A DNA stretch of 64,000 nucleotides from Nocardia anocheti (lineage in GTDB: Bacteria > Actinomycetota > Actinomycetes > Mycobacteriales > Mycobacteriaceae). Both the position numbers and the translations under genes were made by a program. This document shows positions 33,507 through 42,691 of this stretch, piece after piece. Numbering within the stretch: the first letter of the stretch is position 1; each line of letters opens with the position of its first letter. The notes beneath the pieces are model-generated. The model did not search any database, was not told the origin of the DNA, and worked only from the letters and a program-made list of their open reading frames with translations. The stretch is taken from the NCBI RefSeq assembly GCF_029675105.1, contig NZ_JAQQFV010000003.1, positions 1-64,000 on the forward strand. The letters run 5' to 3'.

Positions 33507-34790
33507 TCAGGCACCAGAGGGAATAGTACTCGCGTGGGTGCCGGAATCCTCGTCCGCCGACCCGGGAACGCGGTGCAGACCGGCGGGCCCCAGACCGCGC
33601 GACAGGCCCACGACCAACACCGCGCAGCCGAGCCCGGACAGCACCAGACCCGTGCCGAACAGGGCCGGATATCCGGCCGCCTCGCCGACGATGCCCGCCG
33701 CCATCCCGGCGACACCCTGGACGACCACGATCGCGCAGGCGAGCAGCGTGTAATCGCTGCCCGCGTACTCGCGATCGGACGCGTCCATCATCAGCGCGAA
33801 CACCGCGACCGTCGCCGCGCCACCGAAAACGTGTTCGGCCAGCCCGGCCGCGACCAGCAGTTCGAAGCCACCCACACCGAGGGCGGCGACCAGATACAGC
33901 GCGATGCTCGCGGTCTGAGTGATCCCGCCGACCAGCAGCGCGTTGCGGCGACCGAAGCGGTAGGCCAGCCAGCCGCCGAAGGCCGCGCCCGCCAGCGCCC
34001 CCGCCGAGGAGAGCACGCCCTTGATCAGCGCGATCTGCCCGAGGTCGAGCCCACGGTCGGACAGGAACGGGCCGGTCAGCGCCGAGGCCATCGAGTCGCC
34101 GAACTTGAACGCGCCGATCAGCGCGATGAAGGTCAGCACACCGGGACGACGCAGCCGCGACCACCAGGTGCCCAGCAGTTCGGTGGGTCGCGGGCTCGCC
34201 GCACGATCGGCCACCGGCTCGCGCAGCAGCCACACCGGCACCGTGGTGAGCACGATCAGCGCCGCCATGGCCAGAAACACCAGCCGCCAGCCCGCCAGCG
34301 CGAACACCCACAGCAGCGCACCGCCGCCGACGATCATCCCGATCCGGTACGCGCCGACCTGGATGCCGTTGCCGAGTCCCCGTTCGCGCGGGCCGAGCAG
34401 CCGGACCGCGAGTCCGTCGGTCGCCACGTCCTGGGTCGCCGACAGGAGATTCACCACCACGATGCCCGCGAACAGCCAGCGCAGCGACGACGACAGATCC
34501 AGGCACGCCAGCACCGCCGCGACGGCCGCGGCCGACAGTTGCAGCACCAGCAGCCAGGTGCGCCGGGTGCCGTACCGGTCGACGTAGGGCGCCCACAGGA
34601 ATTTCAGCGCCCACGGCAGGAACAGCACTCCCGAGGCGCTGATCACCACCAGCGAGTAGCCGGATTCGCGCAGCACCACCGGCAACGCCTGGGTGAAGAA
34701 GCCGAACGGCAGGCCCTGCGCGAAGTACAGCGACGACAGCAGAACCAGCGTGCCTGCGGTGATCACACCCGGTCGGGTGGCGGTGCTCAT
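33507..34790 (-). CDS. AmpG-like MFS transporter
   Basis: A 427-residue transporter with about 12 predicted membrane segments. The start SLYFAQGLPFGFFTQALPVVLR and the loop LWAPYVDRYGTRRTW are typical of the AmpG/PAT-type MFS branch, which moves muropeptides or acyl-CoA-like solutes. The substrate here is unknown. The ATG at 34790 opens the family N-terminus; an in-frame upstream ATG adds 11 residues without similarity. It lies 33 bases upstream of the molybdoenzyme on the same strand and 71 bases after rph. Confidence 0.87.
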   Translation of the reverse strand: MSTATRPGVITAGTLVLLSSLYFAQGLPFGFFTQALPVVLRESGYSLVVISASGVLFLPWALKFLWAPYVDRYGTRRTWLLVLQLSAAAVAAVLACLDLSSSLRWLFAGIVVVNLLSATQDVATDGLAVRLLGPRERGLGNGIQVGAYRIGMIVGGGALLWVFALAGWRLVFLAMAALIVLTTVPVWLLREPVADRAASPRPTELLGTWWSRLRRPGVLTFIALIGAFKFGDSMASALTGPFLSDRGLDLGQIALIKGVLSSAGALAGAAFGGWLAYRFGRRNALLVGGITQTASIALYLVAALGVGGFELLVAAGLAEHVFGGAATVAVFALMMDASDREYAGSDYTLLACAIVVVQGVAGMAAGIVGEAAGYPALFGTGLVLSGLGCAVLVVGLSRGLGPAGLHRVPGSADEDSGTHASTIPSGA

Positions 34791-34861
34791 CGGGCCATCG
34801 TCGCAGAGACCGCACCCCGGCACAGGGCACGGACTCCGCGCGAGCGAAACGGTTGCCCCGG

Positions 34862-37471
34862 CTACCCGAGGATCTCGACGTAGCCCTCGGTGCCGTGGAC
34901 CCGGATGCGCTGGCCGTCGCGGATCCGCTCGGTGGCGTGCTCGACACCGACCACGGCGGGCAGGCCGTACTCGCGGGCGATCACCGCGCCGTGGGTCATC
35001 AGCCCACCGACCTCGGTCACCAGTCCGGCGACGGCGACGAACAGCGGGGTCCAGCTCGGATCGGTGTAGGCCGTGACGAGGATGTCGCCCGGGTCCAGAT
35101 CGGCCCGCGCGATATCGGTGACCACCCGGGCCCGTCCCTCGATCGTCCCCGCCGAGACCGCCGTCCCGGCCAGCGCGCCCGGGGGCAGATCCGTGCGCCG
35201 GTAGGTGCCGGTGAGCGCCTCGCCGTCCGAGGTCAGCACCCGGGGCGCGGTGAGCGTCTGGAACCTCCGGAACTCGGACCGTCGCTCGGCGAGGAGAGCC
35301 GGATCGGCCCGCCGCGTGCGGACGACCTCGGCGAGTTCGTCGTAGCGCAGGTAGTAGATGTCGTCGGGCGCCCGCAGCACACCGGCGGTCACGAGCCGGT
35401 CGGCCTCACCGAGCAGGGCCTGCTTGTAAACCGAATACCGGCTCACCATCCCGTATTTCGGGTACTCGCGATAGCCGGAGAACGCGCGCAGCCGCCCGAT
35501 CATCCGGTCGGTCTCGGCGGCCTTGCGCGTGCCGTCGGGCAGGGCGCGCAGCAGGCCGAGCAGGCGGTGCCGTTCCCGCTCGGCCTCGCGCAGCCCGTCC
35601 TGGAACCGCCGCTCGGCCGCCCCGGGCGCGAAGTTGCGGATGTTTCCGAGCAGGATCGGCACCAGCGTGGTGGGCTCCTCGTGCCAGCGCGGCCGGGTGA
35701 TGTCGATCTCCCCGGCGCAGCGCATGCCGAACCGTTCGAGGAAGCCCGCGAGCGCGGCGCGGGCCGCCGGGCCGCCCGCGAGCGCGCCCAGTTCGTCCAG
35801 GAAATCGCCCGTCGTGCCCGTCTCCTCGACCTGCCGCAGATAGGCGACGACCTGGGGATGGGGCCGCAGTACGTCGGCCACGTCGAGCAGGGCCAGTCCC
35901 ATCTCCGAGGTCACATTGCCGGGTACGGACTGGGTGAGCGCGTCGGCGGAGTTCTTCTCGCCCAGCCATTCCCACAGCCGGTCGTTGAGCCACTGGGTGG
36001 CGCCCATGGCCACCATGATCAGCCGGATACTCTGCGCGCTGAACAGGTCCCGCCGGAATTCGGTGATGTCGTCGCGGATGACCTCGAGCAGCACCGGACC
36101 GGTCAGCGTGCCGATCTTCGCTCGCAGCGCGGCCAGAGACTGCTCGCTGCTGGCGATCAGCTCCTGGACGAGCGCCGGATCGGGCTCGTCGTCGGGGTCG
36201 GCCGGGACCGTGCCCGCGGGCGGGCGGACGGCCTCGGATTCCGGGAGCTCGGGCAGGAATCCGTCGCGGGCGAGCACGGTCTCGAGCGCGTCGGCGATCA
36301 GCGGATCGGAGGTGGCGAACCCCCGGACCAGGGCGGTGCGCGCGGCCGGGGACGCCAGCATCCGGGTGGCGTCGACGAACAACCGGCCGCCCGCGTCGCG
36401 CATGGGGGCACTACTGGTCAACTGCCAGAACGAGATTCCCAGCGGCTTCATCGCGTCGGTCATCATCTGCTGATGCCCGACGGAGATGTAGATGTGGTTG
36501 CCGTCGTCGGCCGCCACCGGAATCGGGAACAGGGTGGTGATCGGCCTGCTCTGCACCACACGGATCTCCGTACCGTCGAGACACCATTCGATGTCCTGCG
36601 GGCTCCCGAAATGGGCCTCGATCCGGCGGCCCAGCTCGGCCAGTCGCAACACCTCGGCGTCGGCGAGTACCGGCTGTTCGCGCCGTGCCGCGGCGATCTC
36701 CCGCACCCGCGTCCCGCCGCCCGGCACCGGCTCGACGGCGAGCTTCTTGCTCGCCACCGTCCGGTCGACGATCACCCCGTCACGCACCCGGTAGTTGTCG
36801 GCGTTCACCAGCCCCGATACCAGCGCCTCACCGAGCCCGAATCCCGCGTCCACCGACACCACGCGCCGATCGGAGGTGACCGGGTCGGCCGTCATCAGGA
36901 TGCCCGCCGCCCGGGGCGACACCATCCGCTGCACCACCACCGCCATCCGAACCGCGCTGTGCCCGAACCCGTTTCGCAGCCGGTAGGTGACGGCGCGCTC
37001 GGTGAACAGTGAGGCCCAACACCGGCTGACGTGCGCGAGGATCGCCGCGGGCCCGATGACGTTCAGATACGTGTCCTGCTGACCGGCGAACGACGCGGTG
37101 GGCAGATCCTCGGCCGTCGCGCTCGAACGCACCGCGTACGCGCCCTCGACGCCGAGACGCGCGTGTGCCGCGCGGATCTCGGCGGCCACCTGCTCGGGGA
37201 CGGGCAGTGTCTCGATCGTCCGCCGAATCCGCGCACTGCGCGTGGCGATGCCGTCACGGTCCTCGGGGGCCAGCTCCGCGAGCGCCGCGAGCGACTCGCC
37301 GAGTTCCGGCGCGTCCGCGAGAACCCGCGCGAACGCCTCGGTCGTCACACAGAAACCCGCCGGAACCGAGACGCCATCGACGCGTGCCAGTTCGCCGAGG
37401 TTCGCGCCCTTGCCGCCCACGAGCGCGACCCGGCCGCGATCGACCTCTCCGAAGTCCAGCACATAGCTCAT
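34862..37471 (-). CDS. rph: Rifampin phosphotransferase
   Basis: This 869-residue protein matches the length and order of Listeria Rph (867 residues). An N-terminal ATP-binding domain (Lys21 in VGGKGANLGE, Arg115 in YAVRSSATAEDLPTASFAG) is followed by a rifampin-binding middle (YISVGHQQMMTDAMKPLG, then EKNSADALTQSV) and a C-terminal swivelling domain with the phospho-histidine, His827 in GGLMTHGAVIAREYGLPAV. It transfers the beta-phosphate of ATP to the C21 hydroxyl of rifamycins and so inactivates them. These middle motifs separate Rph from PEP synthase. A possible -10 (CATAAT at 37517-37512) lies upstream; I saw no rifamycin-associated inverted repeat. Confidence 0.93.
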   Translation of the reverse strand: MSYVLDFGEVDRGRVALVGGKGANLGELARVDGVSVPAGFCVTTEAFARVLADAPELGESLAALAELAPEDRDGIATRSARIRRTIETLPVPEQVAAEIRAAHARLGVEGAYAVRSSATAEDLPTASFAGQQDTYLNVIGPAAILAHVSRCWASLFTERAVTYRLRNGFGHSAVRMAVVVQRMVSPRAAGILMTADPVTSDRRVVSVDAGFGLGEALVSGLVNADNYRVRDGVIVDRTVASKKLAVEPVPGGGTRVREIAAARREQPVLADAEVLRLAELGRRIEAHFGSPQDIEWCLDGTEIRVVQSRPITTLFPIPVAADDGNHIYISVGHQQMMTDAMKPLGISFWQLTSSAPMRDAGGRLFVDATRMLASPAARTALVRGFATSDPLIADALETVLARDGFLPELPESEAVRPPAGTVPADPDDEPDPALVQELIASSEQSLAALRAKIGTLTGPVLLEVIRDDITEFRRDLFSAQSIRLIMVAMGATQWLNDRLWEWLGEKNSADALTQSVPGNVTSEMGLALLDVADVLRPHPQVVAYLRQVEETGTTGDFLDELGALAGGPAARAALAGFLERFGMRCAGEIDITRPRWHEEPTTLVPILLGNIRNFAPGAAERRFQDGLREAERERHRLLGLLRALPDGTRKAAETDRMIGRLRAFSGYREYPKYGMVSRYSVYKQALLGEADRLVTAGVLRAPDDIYYLRYDELAEVVRTRRADPALLAERRSEFRRFQTLTAPRVLTSDGEALTGTYRRTDLPPGALAGTAVSAGTIEGRARVVTDIARADLDPGDILVTAYTDPSWTPLFVAVAGLVTEVGGLMTHGAVIAREYGLPAVVGVEHATERIRDGQRIRVHGTEGYVEILG

Positions 37472-37731
37472 CCCTTGCTCCTCACCTGGTGGTTCCGTGA
37501 CGACGCGAGCGATTATGGACCAGAAATCGGTGCGTCATGAGCACCCGGAATCGTGTATAAACTGAAAGGGGGAGGGGGTCGTCGGTGTTGTAGGTATCCA
37601 TGACGATTCCGCGCATAGTGCGGAGAAAGTCAGAAACTCAAGAGATTTCACCGCTCGACGTGTCCATTGTGATCTGATCGAGATGTCCCCGAGATGGGGA
37701 TGTGTCACACAATGCAATCGAGGTCTATGCT

Positions 37732-37899
37732 ATGAAATCCAGAACTGCCCGTCCGCTCGCCGTTGTCGCCCTGGTCCTGTCCGCGGGCGCGCTCAGCGCC
37801 GGAACAGCCACCGCGGCGGCGCCCGAACCCGTCGCGGGTTCGGTCGAGGTATGCCTGCCCATCCCGGTCGGCCCCATCGAACTGAGCTTCTGCCTGTAA
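37732..37899 (+). CDS. Very small secreted protein
   Basis: A 55-residue protein. MKSRTARPLAVVALVLSAG begins a signal peptide that probably ends after TATAAA. The mature part is only about 26 residues, ending VCLPIPVGPIELSFCL, with two cysteines that could form a disulfide. I recall similar short secreted proteins ending in Cys-(small loop)-Cys in Nocardia and Rhodococcus, with no known role. The 260-base space before it is less GC-rich than its surroundings and should contain the promoter. Two small hairpins follow it. Confidence 0.68.
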   Translation: MKSRTARPLAVVALVLSAGALSAGTATAAAPEPVAGSVEVCLPIPVGPIELSFCL

Positions 37900-37920
37900 C
37901 GGGTCAGCCGGAGTGCCCCC

Positions 37921-37963
37921 GGCGGTGGCGAACCGCCCTGTGCGCGGGATTGCGCGGTCCCGC
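37921..37963 (+). terminator. Two tandem small hairpins
   Basis: GGCGGT (37921-37926) pairs with ACCGCC (37932-37937), and GCGGGA (37944-37949) pairs with TCCCGC (37958-37963). They lie 21 bases after the small secreted protein's stop. The stems are short, so this is tentative. Confidence 0.4.
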
Positions 37964-38120
37964 CGCGATTCGTCGTCGCCGGGTGGCCCCGATTTTGTAG
38001 GAACCCCTAATCGATCCCGGATCGACGTTGCCGTTCGTCACAAGCAAAGGCGAGGCGGCGCTGTGTCGCACACGGTAGGTTGGGACCTTGCCCAGTTGAT
38101 CTGGGTGGGAAGGATTCACC

Positions 38121-39392
38121 ATGGCAGGCTCACGATCCATTGCTCCGTTCCTGACCGCTGCTGGTCGTCCGGTATCGACTCCGCTGAAGGACGTGCGGAC
38201 GATCTCCCGCCAGATGGTCGGACATTTCATCGAGAATGTCGTGCCCTGCGCAACACTGCCCGGCGAAGTGCTCGACGGTGACGTCACCGCCGTGACCCGG
38301 GTGTGTCTGGAGCTCACCGGTGGCGTGCTCGACGGTCGCGACCTACCGGGGCGCCTCGAGCGCATCCAAGCCGCCGCCGCCGGGTGGGCGCGCGAGGGCA
38401 TCCCGATCGACACCATCCACACCGCCGTGCACGAGGGCTTCAAACTCGGCTTCGACCTGGTGACCGCGCACGTCACCAACCACGACCACGACACCGTCGT
38501 CGGCGTAGCCCGCAGGCTCACCGACGTGCAGAGCATGATCACCTCGGCGGTCTCGATGGCCTACGTCCGCGAACTGCGCTCGGTGGTCAGCGAGCACCAC
38601 ACCGCCGTGCACACGCTCACCTCCGCGCTGCTCGGCGGCCAGAACACCTCCACGATGGCCAGGGAGTGCGGGATCGAGGTCGCCGAGCGCTATCACGTCA
38701 TCGCGCTCGCCCTGCCACCGCATCCGGAGGAACTCGACCCGTCGCTGGACGCGAATGTGGTCGCCCGCCGCAAATTGCGTCGCGTGCAGGCCGAATTGGC
38801 GAATCAGTGCGTGGGCAAGGTGCTCTCGCTGCTCAGCGTCGACGGCGGCACCCTGCTGCTGCCCACCTCCGAATTCTCCGAACCGGAACTGGACCAGCTG
38901 ATCACCGCGCTGTCCACGGCCGCGCAGGTGCCGGTCCGGGCGGTGACGATGCCCGCCGCGCCCGCCGATATTCCGCGTGCCGCCGAACAGGTCCACGAGC
39001 TCGTGGAAATAGTGCACCGGCTCGATGGTGAGAGCAAAGTCTATCGGCCGCACGAATTGGCCTTCGAATATCAGCTCACCCGGCAGGGACCGGCCCGCGA
39101 CTATCTGAGTTCGGTCGTCGATTCCCTGGAATCCCATCCGGAATTGCTGCAGACACTCGAGGTGTATCTGGCCTCGAATATGCGGCGCACCCAGACCGCG
39201 CGCGAATTGTTCGTGCACACCAACACCGTCGACTACCGGCTCAAACGCATCGGCCAGCTGACCGGCTTCGATCTCAACGACATCACCGGACTCTGTTATC
39301 TGCGCGCGGCCCTGCTGATCCGCGCGCATCGCGGTTCCGGACGCGACCGGACCGTGCGCGCCGACCGTGAGACCCGCTCGCGCGCGGGCTGA
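38121..39392 (+). CDS. PucR-family transcriptional regulator
   Basis: A 423-residue regulator with an N-terminal RsbRD-like sensory helical region (about 25-170), a central degenerate domain and a C-terminal PucR helix-turn-helix (TARELFVHTNTVDYRLKRIG). Its architecture differs from the PucR at 18791-19987, placing it in the expanded Nocardia set of orphan regulators. The ATG at 38121 follows GGGAAGG by about 6 bases. It converges on the LacI gene with 7 bases between stops; its target is not evident, though the secreted peptide upstream is a neighbour. Confidence 0.87.
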   Translation: MAGSRSIAPFLTAAGRPVSTPLKDVRTISRQMVGHFIENVVPCATLPGEVLDGDVTAVTRVCLELTGGVLDGRDLPGRLERIQAAAAGWAREGIPIDTIHTAVHEGFKLGFDLVTAHVTNHDHDTVVGVARRLTDVQSMITSAVSMAYVRELRSVVSEHHTAVHTLTSALLGGQNTSTMARECGIEVAERYHVIALALPPHPEELDPSLDANVVARRKLRRVQAELANQCVGKVLSLLSVDGGTLLLPTSEFSEPELDQLITALSTAAQVPVRAVTMPAAPADIPRAAEQVHELVEIVHRLDGESKVYRPHELAFEYQLTRQGPARDYLSSVVDSLESHPELLQTLEVYLASNMRRTQTARELFVHTNTVDYRLKRIGQLTGFDLNDITGLCYLRAALLIRAHRGSGRDRTVRADRETRSRAG

Positions 39393-39399
39393 TCCGTCG

Positions 39400-40488
39400 T
39401 CAGTGCCCCGACGGTGACCCGGCGCAGCCGCAGGACTCCCCGGGGGACAGCACGATCGGCATGGGCTCCGGCGCGGGCACCGAGTCCGCCGGGGAACCGA
39501 GCAGCCGGTCCAGGGCGTGCCGGGTGATGTCCTCGATCGGCTGTTGCACCGAGGCCAGGGTCAGCTGCCCGAACTGTCGCGCCGCCGAGGTGTCGAAGCC
39601 GACTACCCGGACCTGTTCCGGGACAGCCAGTTCCGCGTCGGTGATCGCCCGCAGCGTGGCCTCGGCCTGGGCGTTGGTGCCCACGACGATCCCCTCCGGC
39701 GGCCGGGCGCGGGTCCGCAGATACGCGCTGACCCGCTCGTAGGCGCCCGCGGCGGTGAGATCGGTGCGCACGACCGGCGCGGCCGCCCCGGCGACCGCGG
39801 CGAATCCGCGATGACGCTGCGCGACGGTCTCCCGGTCGCCGTAGCGGACGTCGGCGGCGGTGAAGCCACCGACGAAGACCAGGTCACGGCAGCCGTGGAC
39901 GTCGGCGAGATGCTCGGCGGCGAGTCTGCCCGCCGCCTCGTGATCGGCCCGCACCAGCGGGGCGTCGACCGGGGTGCGGGTGTTGTGGACCCACACCACG
40001 GGCATGCGGGCTCGCGCGCAGATCGCGCTGGTCCCGGCCGGATCCACCGCCCCGGCCACCAGTAGCCCGTCGATGCCGACCTCGGTGAACGCGGTGGCGA
40101 ACTCGGTCTCGCGATCGGGGTCGTAGCCGGTGTTGCCGATCATGGTCAGATGGTCGCGGGCCCTGGCCTCGATCTCCACCCGGCCGACGATGGCGGCGAA
40201 CAGCGGCATGGTCAGATCGGGCACCAGTAGTCCGATCTGTCGCCACCGGCGCGGCCGCCGCAGCGCTCTGGCCAGTCGGTCGGGGCGGTAGCGCAACTCG
40301 TCGGCCGCGGCGATCACCTTGGCGCGCAATGCCTCCGAGACGGGACGCGGGCCGTCGTTGAGCACGTAGCTCACTACGGCGGTGGAGACTCCGGCGCGGG
40401 CCGCCACATCGGCGAGGGTGGGGCGTTTGGCGGTCACATCCGGGCGAGTCTGCCCGCCGGTCCGCCGGTTCCGAAGGTTTTCGTTCAT
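39400..40488 (-). CDS. LacI-family transcriptional regulator
   Basis: A 362-residue LacI regulator with the N-terminal helix-turn-helix (PTLADVAARAGVSTAVVSYV, about 23-42), hinge helix (YRPDRLARALRR) and periplasmic-binding-protein-like effector domain. It is divergent from the arylsulfotransferase/ABC transporter operon. A CG-centred palindrome (40529-40540) between them fits the LacI operator class. The effector is probably the compound taken up or processed by that operon. An unusual 20-residue Arg/Thr-rich lead precedes the DNA-binding domain, so a later start is possible. Confidence 0.9.
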   Translation of the reverse strand: MNENLRNRRTGGQTRPDVTAKRPTLADVAARAGVSTAVVSYVLNDGPRPVSEALRAKVIAAADELRYRPDRLARALRRPRRWRQIGLLVPDLTMPLFAAIVGRVEIEARARDHLTMIGNTGYDPDRETEFATAFTEVGIDGLLVAGAVDPAGTSAICARARMPVVWVHNTRTPVDAPLVRADHEAAGRLAAEHLADVHGCRDLVFVGGFTAADVRYGDRETVAQRHRGFAAVAGAAAPVVRTDLTAAGAYERVSAYLRTRARPPEGIVVGTNAQAEATLRAITDAELAVPEQVRVVGFDTSAARQFGQLTLASVQQPIEDITRHALDRLLGSPADSVPAPEPMPIVLSPGESCGCAGSPSGH

Positions 40489-40528
40489 CGCGATTCCTAC
40501 CCTGTTCCGCTCCGTGTGCGTCTCTACG

Positions 40529-40540
40529 CTAATCGATTAG
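40529..40540. promoter_or_regulatory. LacI-family operator candidate
   Basis: CTAATCGATTAG is a perfect 12-base palindrome with the central CG typical of LacI-family operators. It lies 40 bases upstream of the LacI start and 54 bases before the divergent operon start. Confidence 0.6.
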
Positions 40541-40594
40541 ATCCGTTACCGACGCGACCCACGGGCGCAACAACCGACAGGTGGAGTAGACGAC

Positions 40595-41869
40595 ATGTCC
40601 TACGCACGACTCACGGGAGTCACCCACTACGAACCGGACGCCGCCCACGACAGCCTGGTGCTGTTCACCGGTGCCGACTCGGTCACCCGGCTGCTCGCCC
40701 TCGACGGCACCGTCGTGCGCGAGTGGCCCTACGCGGGCGTGCCGCCGCGGCTCATCGACCCGGCACTCAACGGCGGCAGGCTCGGCGATCTCGGGGTGCA
40801 GCTGAGCGAGAGCGGCGACGGGCGCGGCGGCATCTACGCCAACGGCACTGTCGGACAACTGGATTGGTCCGGCGAGCGGGTCTGGGAATGGGGGAGTCAG
40901 GCGCCGAGCGGGGCGGCCCGACAGAACCACGACTGGCAGTTGCTGCCCAACGGCAACCGGCTGCTGCTGGTCACGGTGCCCCGCGTCGTCGCCCAACTCG
41001 ACCTGCCCGCCACCGTCGGCGACCAGGGACTCTACGAGGTCGACCCGGACGGTGAGATCGTCTGGCAGTGGCTCGCCGGTGACCATCTCGACGAGTTCGG
41101 CTTCTCCGAGGAGGGCCGCCGGGCCCTGCGCGAGACCGCCGCCCGCGACCCCGAGGATCCGTGGGGCTATCTCGAGATGAACAGCGCCACCCCGCTCGGC
41201 CCGAACCGCTGGCACGACGCCGACCCGGACGGTGTCTTCCATCCCGACAACATCCTGGTCAGCTTCCGCAAGGCGAATGTGATCGCGCTGATCGACAAGG
41301 TGTCCGGCGCGGTGCTCTGGCGGCTCGGTCCCTATTTCGACGACGCGCCCGGCGCCCAGCATCAGCGGATCAACGCGCACACCGTGCCGCGCCCGGTCGA
41401 CCAGATCTCCGGTCAGCACAACCCGCACCTGATCCCCGAGGGGCTGCCCGGCGCGGGCAACATCCTGGTCTTCGACAATCAGGGCGGCGCGGGATATCCG
41501 CCCGCGCCCCTGGGCATCTACGCGGGCTCGCGGGTGCTCGAGATCGACCCGATCACGCGCGAGATCGTCTGGCAGTACACCGCCGAGGACTCCGAGCGGC
41601 CGTCATGGACGTTCTTCAGTTCCTTCGTCAGCAACGCCCAGCGGCTCCCGAACGGCAACACCCTGATCACCGAGGGCATGCAGGGCCGGATCTTCCAGGT
41701 GACGCCCGAGGGCGCGGTGGTCTGGGAGTACCACAGCCCGTACGTGGGTTACGGGGTCGGCGGCGAGCCGGAGGTGCGCGAACCCCGGGTGCCCGGCGTC
41801 GACCGGCTCACCCTGACCCCGCTGGTCTACCGGGCGTACTCGGTGCCCTTCGCCTGGGTTCCGGCATGA
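40595..41869 (+). CDS. Arylsulfotransferase-like protein
   Basis: A 424-residue beta-propeller protein of the arylsulfotransferase (ASST/Arylsulfotran_2) family. ASST moves sulfate from one aryl or alkyl sulfate ester to another acceptor through a phospho-enzyme-like sulfo-histidine. Conserved positions can be matched: His112 in NHDWQLLPNG, His217 in FHPDN, Arg225 in SFRKAN and His275 in GQHNPHLIP, the last aligning with the catalytic His436 of E. coli ASST. There is no signal peptide, unlike the periplasmic enterobacterial enzyme, so it should act in the cytoplasm. Its stop overlaps the permease start (ATGA). Confidence 0.8.
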   Translation: MSYARLTGVTHYEPDAAHDSLVLFTGADSVTRLLALDGTVVREWPYAGVPPRLIDPALNGGRLGDLGVQLSESGDGRGGIYANGTVGQLDWSGERVWEWGSQAPSGAARQNHDWQLLPNGNRLLLVTVPRVVAQLDLPATVGDQGLYEVDPDGEIVWQWLAGDHLDEFGFSEEGRRALRETAARDPEDPWGYLEMNSATPLGPNRWHDADPDGVFHPDNILVSFRKANVIALIDKVSGAVLWRLGPYFDDAPGAQHQRINAHTVPRPVDQISGQHNPHLIPEGLPGAGNILVFDNQGGAGYPPAPLGIYAGSRVLEIDPITREIVWQYTAEDSERPSWTFFSSFVSNAQRLPNGNTLITEGMQGRIFQVTPEGAVVWEYHSPYVGYGVGGEPEVREPRVPGVDRLTLTPLVYRAYSVPFAWVPA

Positions 41870-42690
41870 CGAGCACCGTGCGCGAGCCGGTCGCCGCGAG
41901 GCCGCGACGGCTGCCGATGTCGGCGTGGGTCGCGCGCGGCGGGTCGCTCGGCTGGACACTGGCCGGGCTGATCCTGGCCGGGCTCGCCTGGACCCTGCTG
42001 GTGGCCTCCGGGCAGTTCCCGCGCGAACTGCTGCCCAGCGTTCCCGAGATCCTGCGCGCCGGGGCCGACCTCTGGCGCGAGGACCTCCTCGCCGCCGACG
42101 TGCTGGCCAGCCTGCGTCGGGCGGTCGGCGGATTCGCGCTCGGCGCCGTCGCCGGGATCGGGGCCGCCGTCGTCACCGCGAACACCACACTCGGACGGCA
42201 GCTGCTCCAGCCCGTCCTGCGCCTGCTCTCACCGATCCCCACCATCGGCCTGGTGCCCCTGGCCATCCTCTGGTTCGGCCTCGGCGAGGGCAGCAAGGCA
42301 CTGGTCATCGCGCTCGGTGTGTTCGTGCCGGTGTGGATCAACAGCCACGCCGGTCTGGCGAGCACCCCGCGCGACTACCTGCGCGCCGCCCGCTGCCTGG
42401 GCGCGCGCCGACGGCAGACCCTGCTCGAGATCGTGCTGCCGGAAGCGGCGCCCGACATCGTGTCCGGGCTGCGGGTCGGCGCCGCGATGGCGTTCGTGCT
42501 CATCGTCGTGGCCGAGATGAGCGGCACCACCGCCGGACTCGGCTACCGCATCTACCAGGCCCAGCTGTTCTCCCAGGCCGATCGGTTGATCGCCTGCCTG
42601 ATCGTGCTGGGCGTCCTCGGCGCCCTGGCCGACCTGGTCATCGCCTCGACCACCGCCCCGCTCACCCGCTGGGCCGCGGAGGAACACTGA
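41866..42690 (+). CDS. ABC transporter permease (SsuC/TauC type)
   Basis: A 274-residue permease with six predicted membrane segments and the EAA-type loop AARCLGARRRQTLLEIVLPEAAPDI. It belongs to the nitrate/sulfonate/taurine family, which imports sulfonates, sulfate esters, nitrate or riboflavin precursors. The ATG overlaps the arylsulfotransferase stop, indicating translational coupling, and the ATPase begins one base after its stop. The gene pairing favours a sulfur-containing substrate. Confidence 0.9.
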   Translation: MTSTVREPVAARPRRLPMSAWVARGGSLGWTLAGLILAGLAWTLLVASGQFPRELLPSVPEILRAGADLWREDLLAADVLASLRRAVGGFALGAVAGIGAAVVTANTTLGRQLLQPVLRLLSPIPTIGLVPLAILWFGLGEGSKALVIALGVFVPVWINSHAGLASTPRDYLRAARCLGARRRQTLLEIVLPEAAPDIVSGLRVGAAMAFVLIVVAEMSGTTAGLGYRIYQAQLFSQADRLIACLIVLGVLGALADLVIASTTAPLTRWAAEEH

Positions 42691-42691
42691 C

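Noticed and set aside
31842..34883. A 1013-codon plus-strand frame opposite the molybdoenzyme and MFS genes
   Set aside because: Gly/Arg/His-rich non-protein-like composition; the opposite strand encodes clear families.
37472..37731. A rifamycin-associated inverted repeat upstream of rph
   Set aside because: Looked for and not seen; only a possible -10 is visible.
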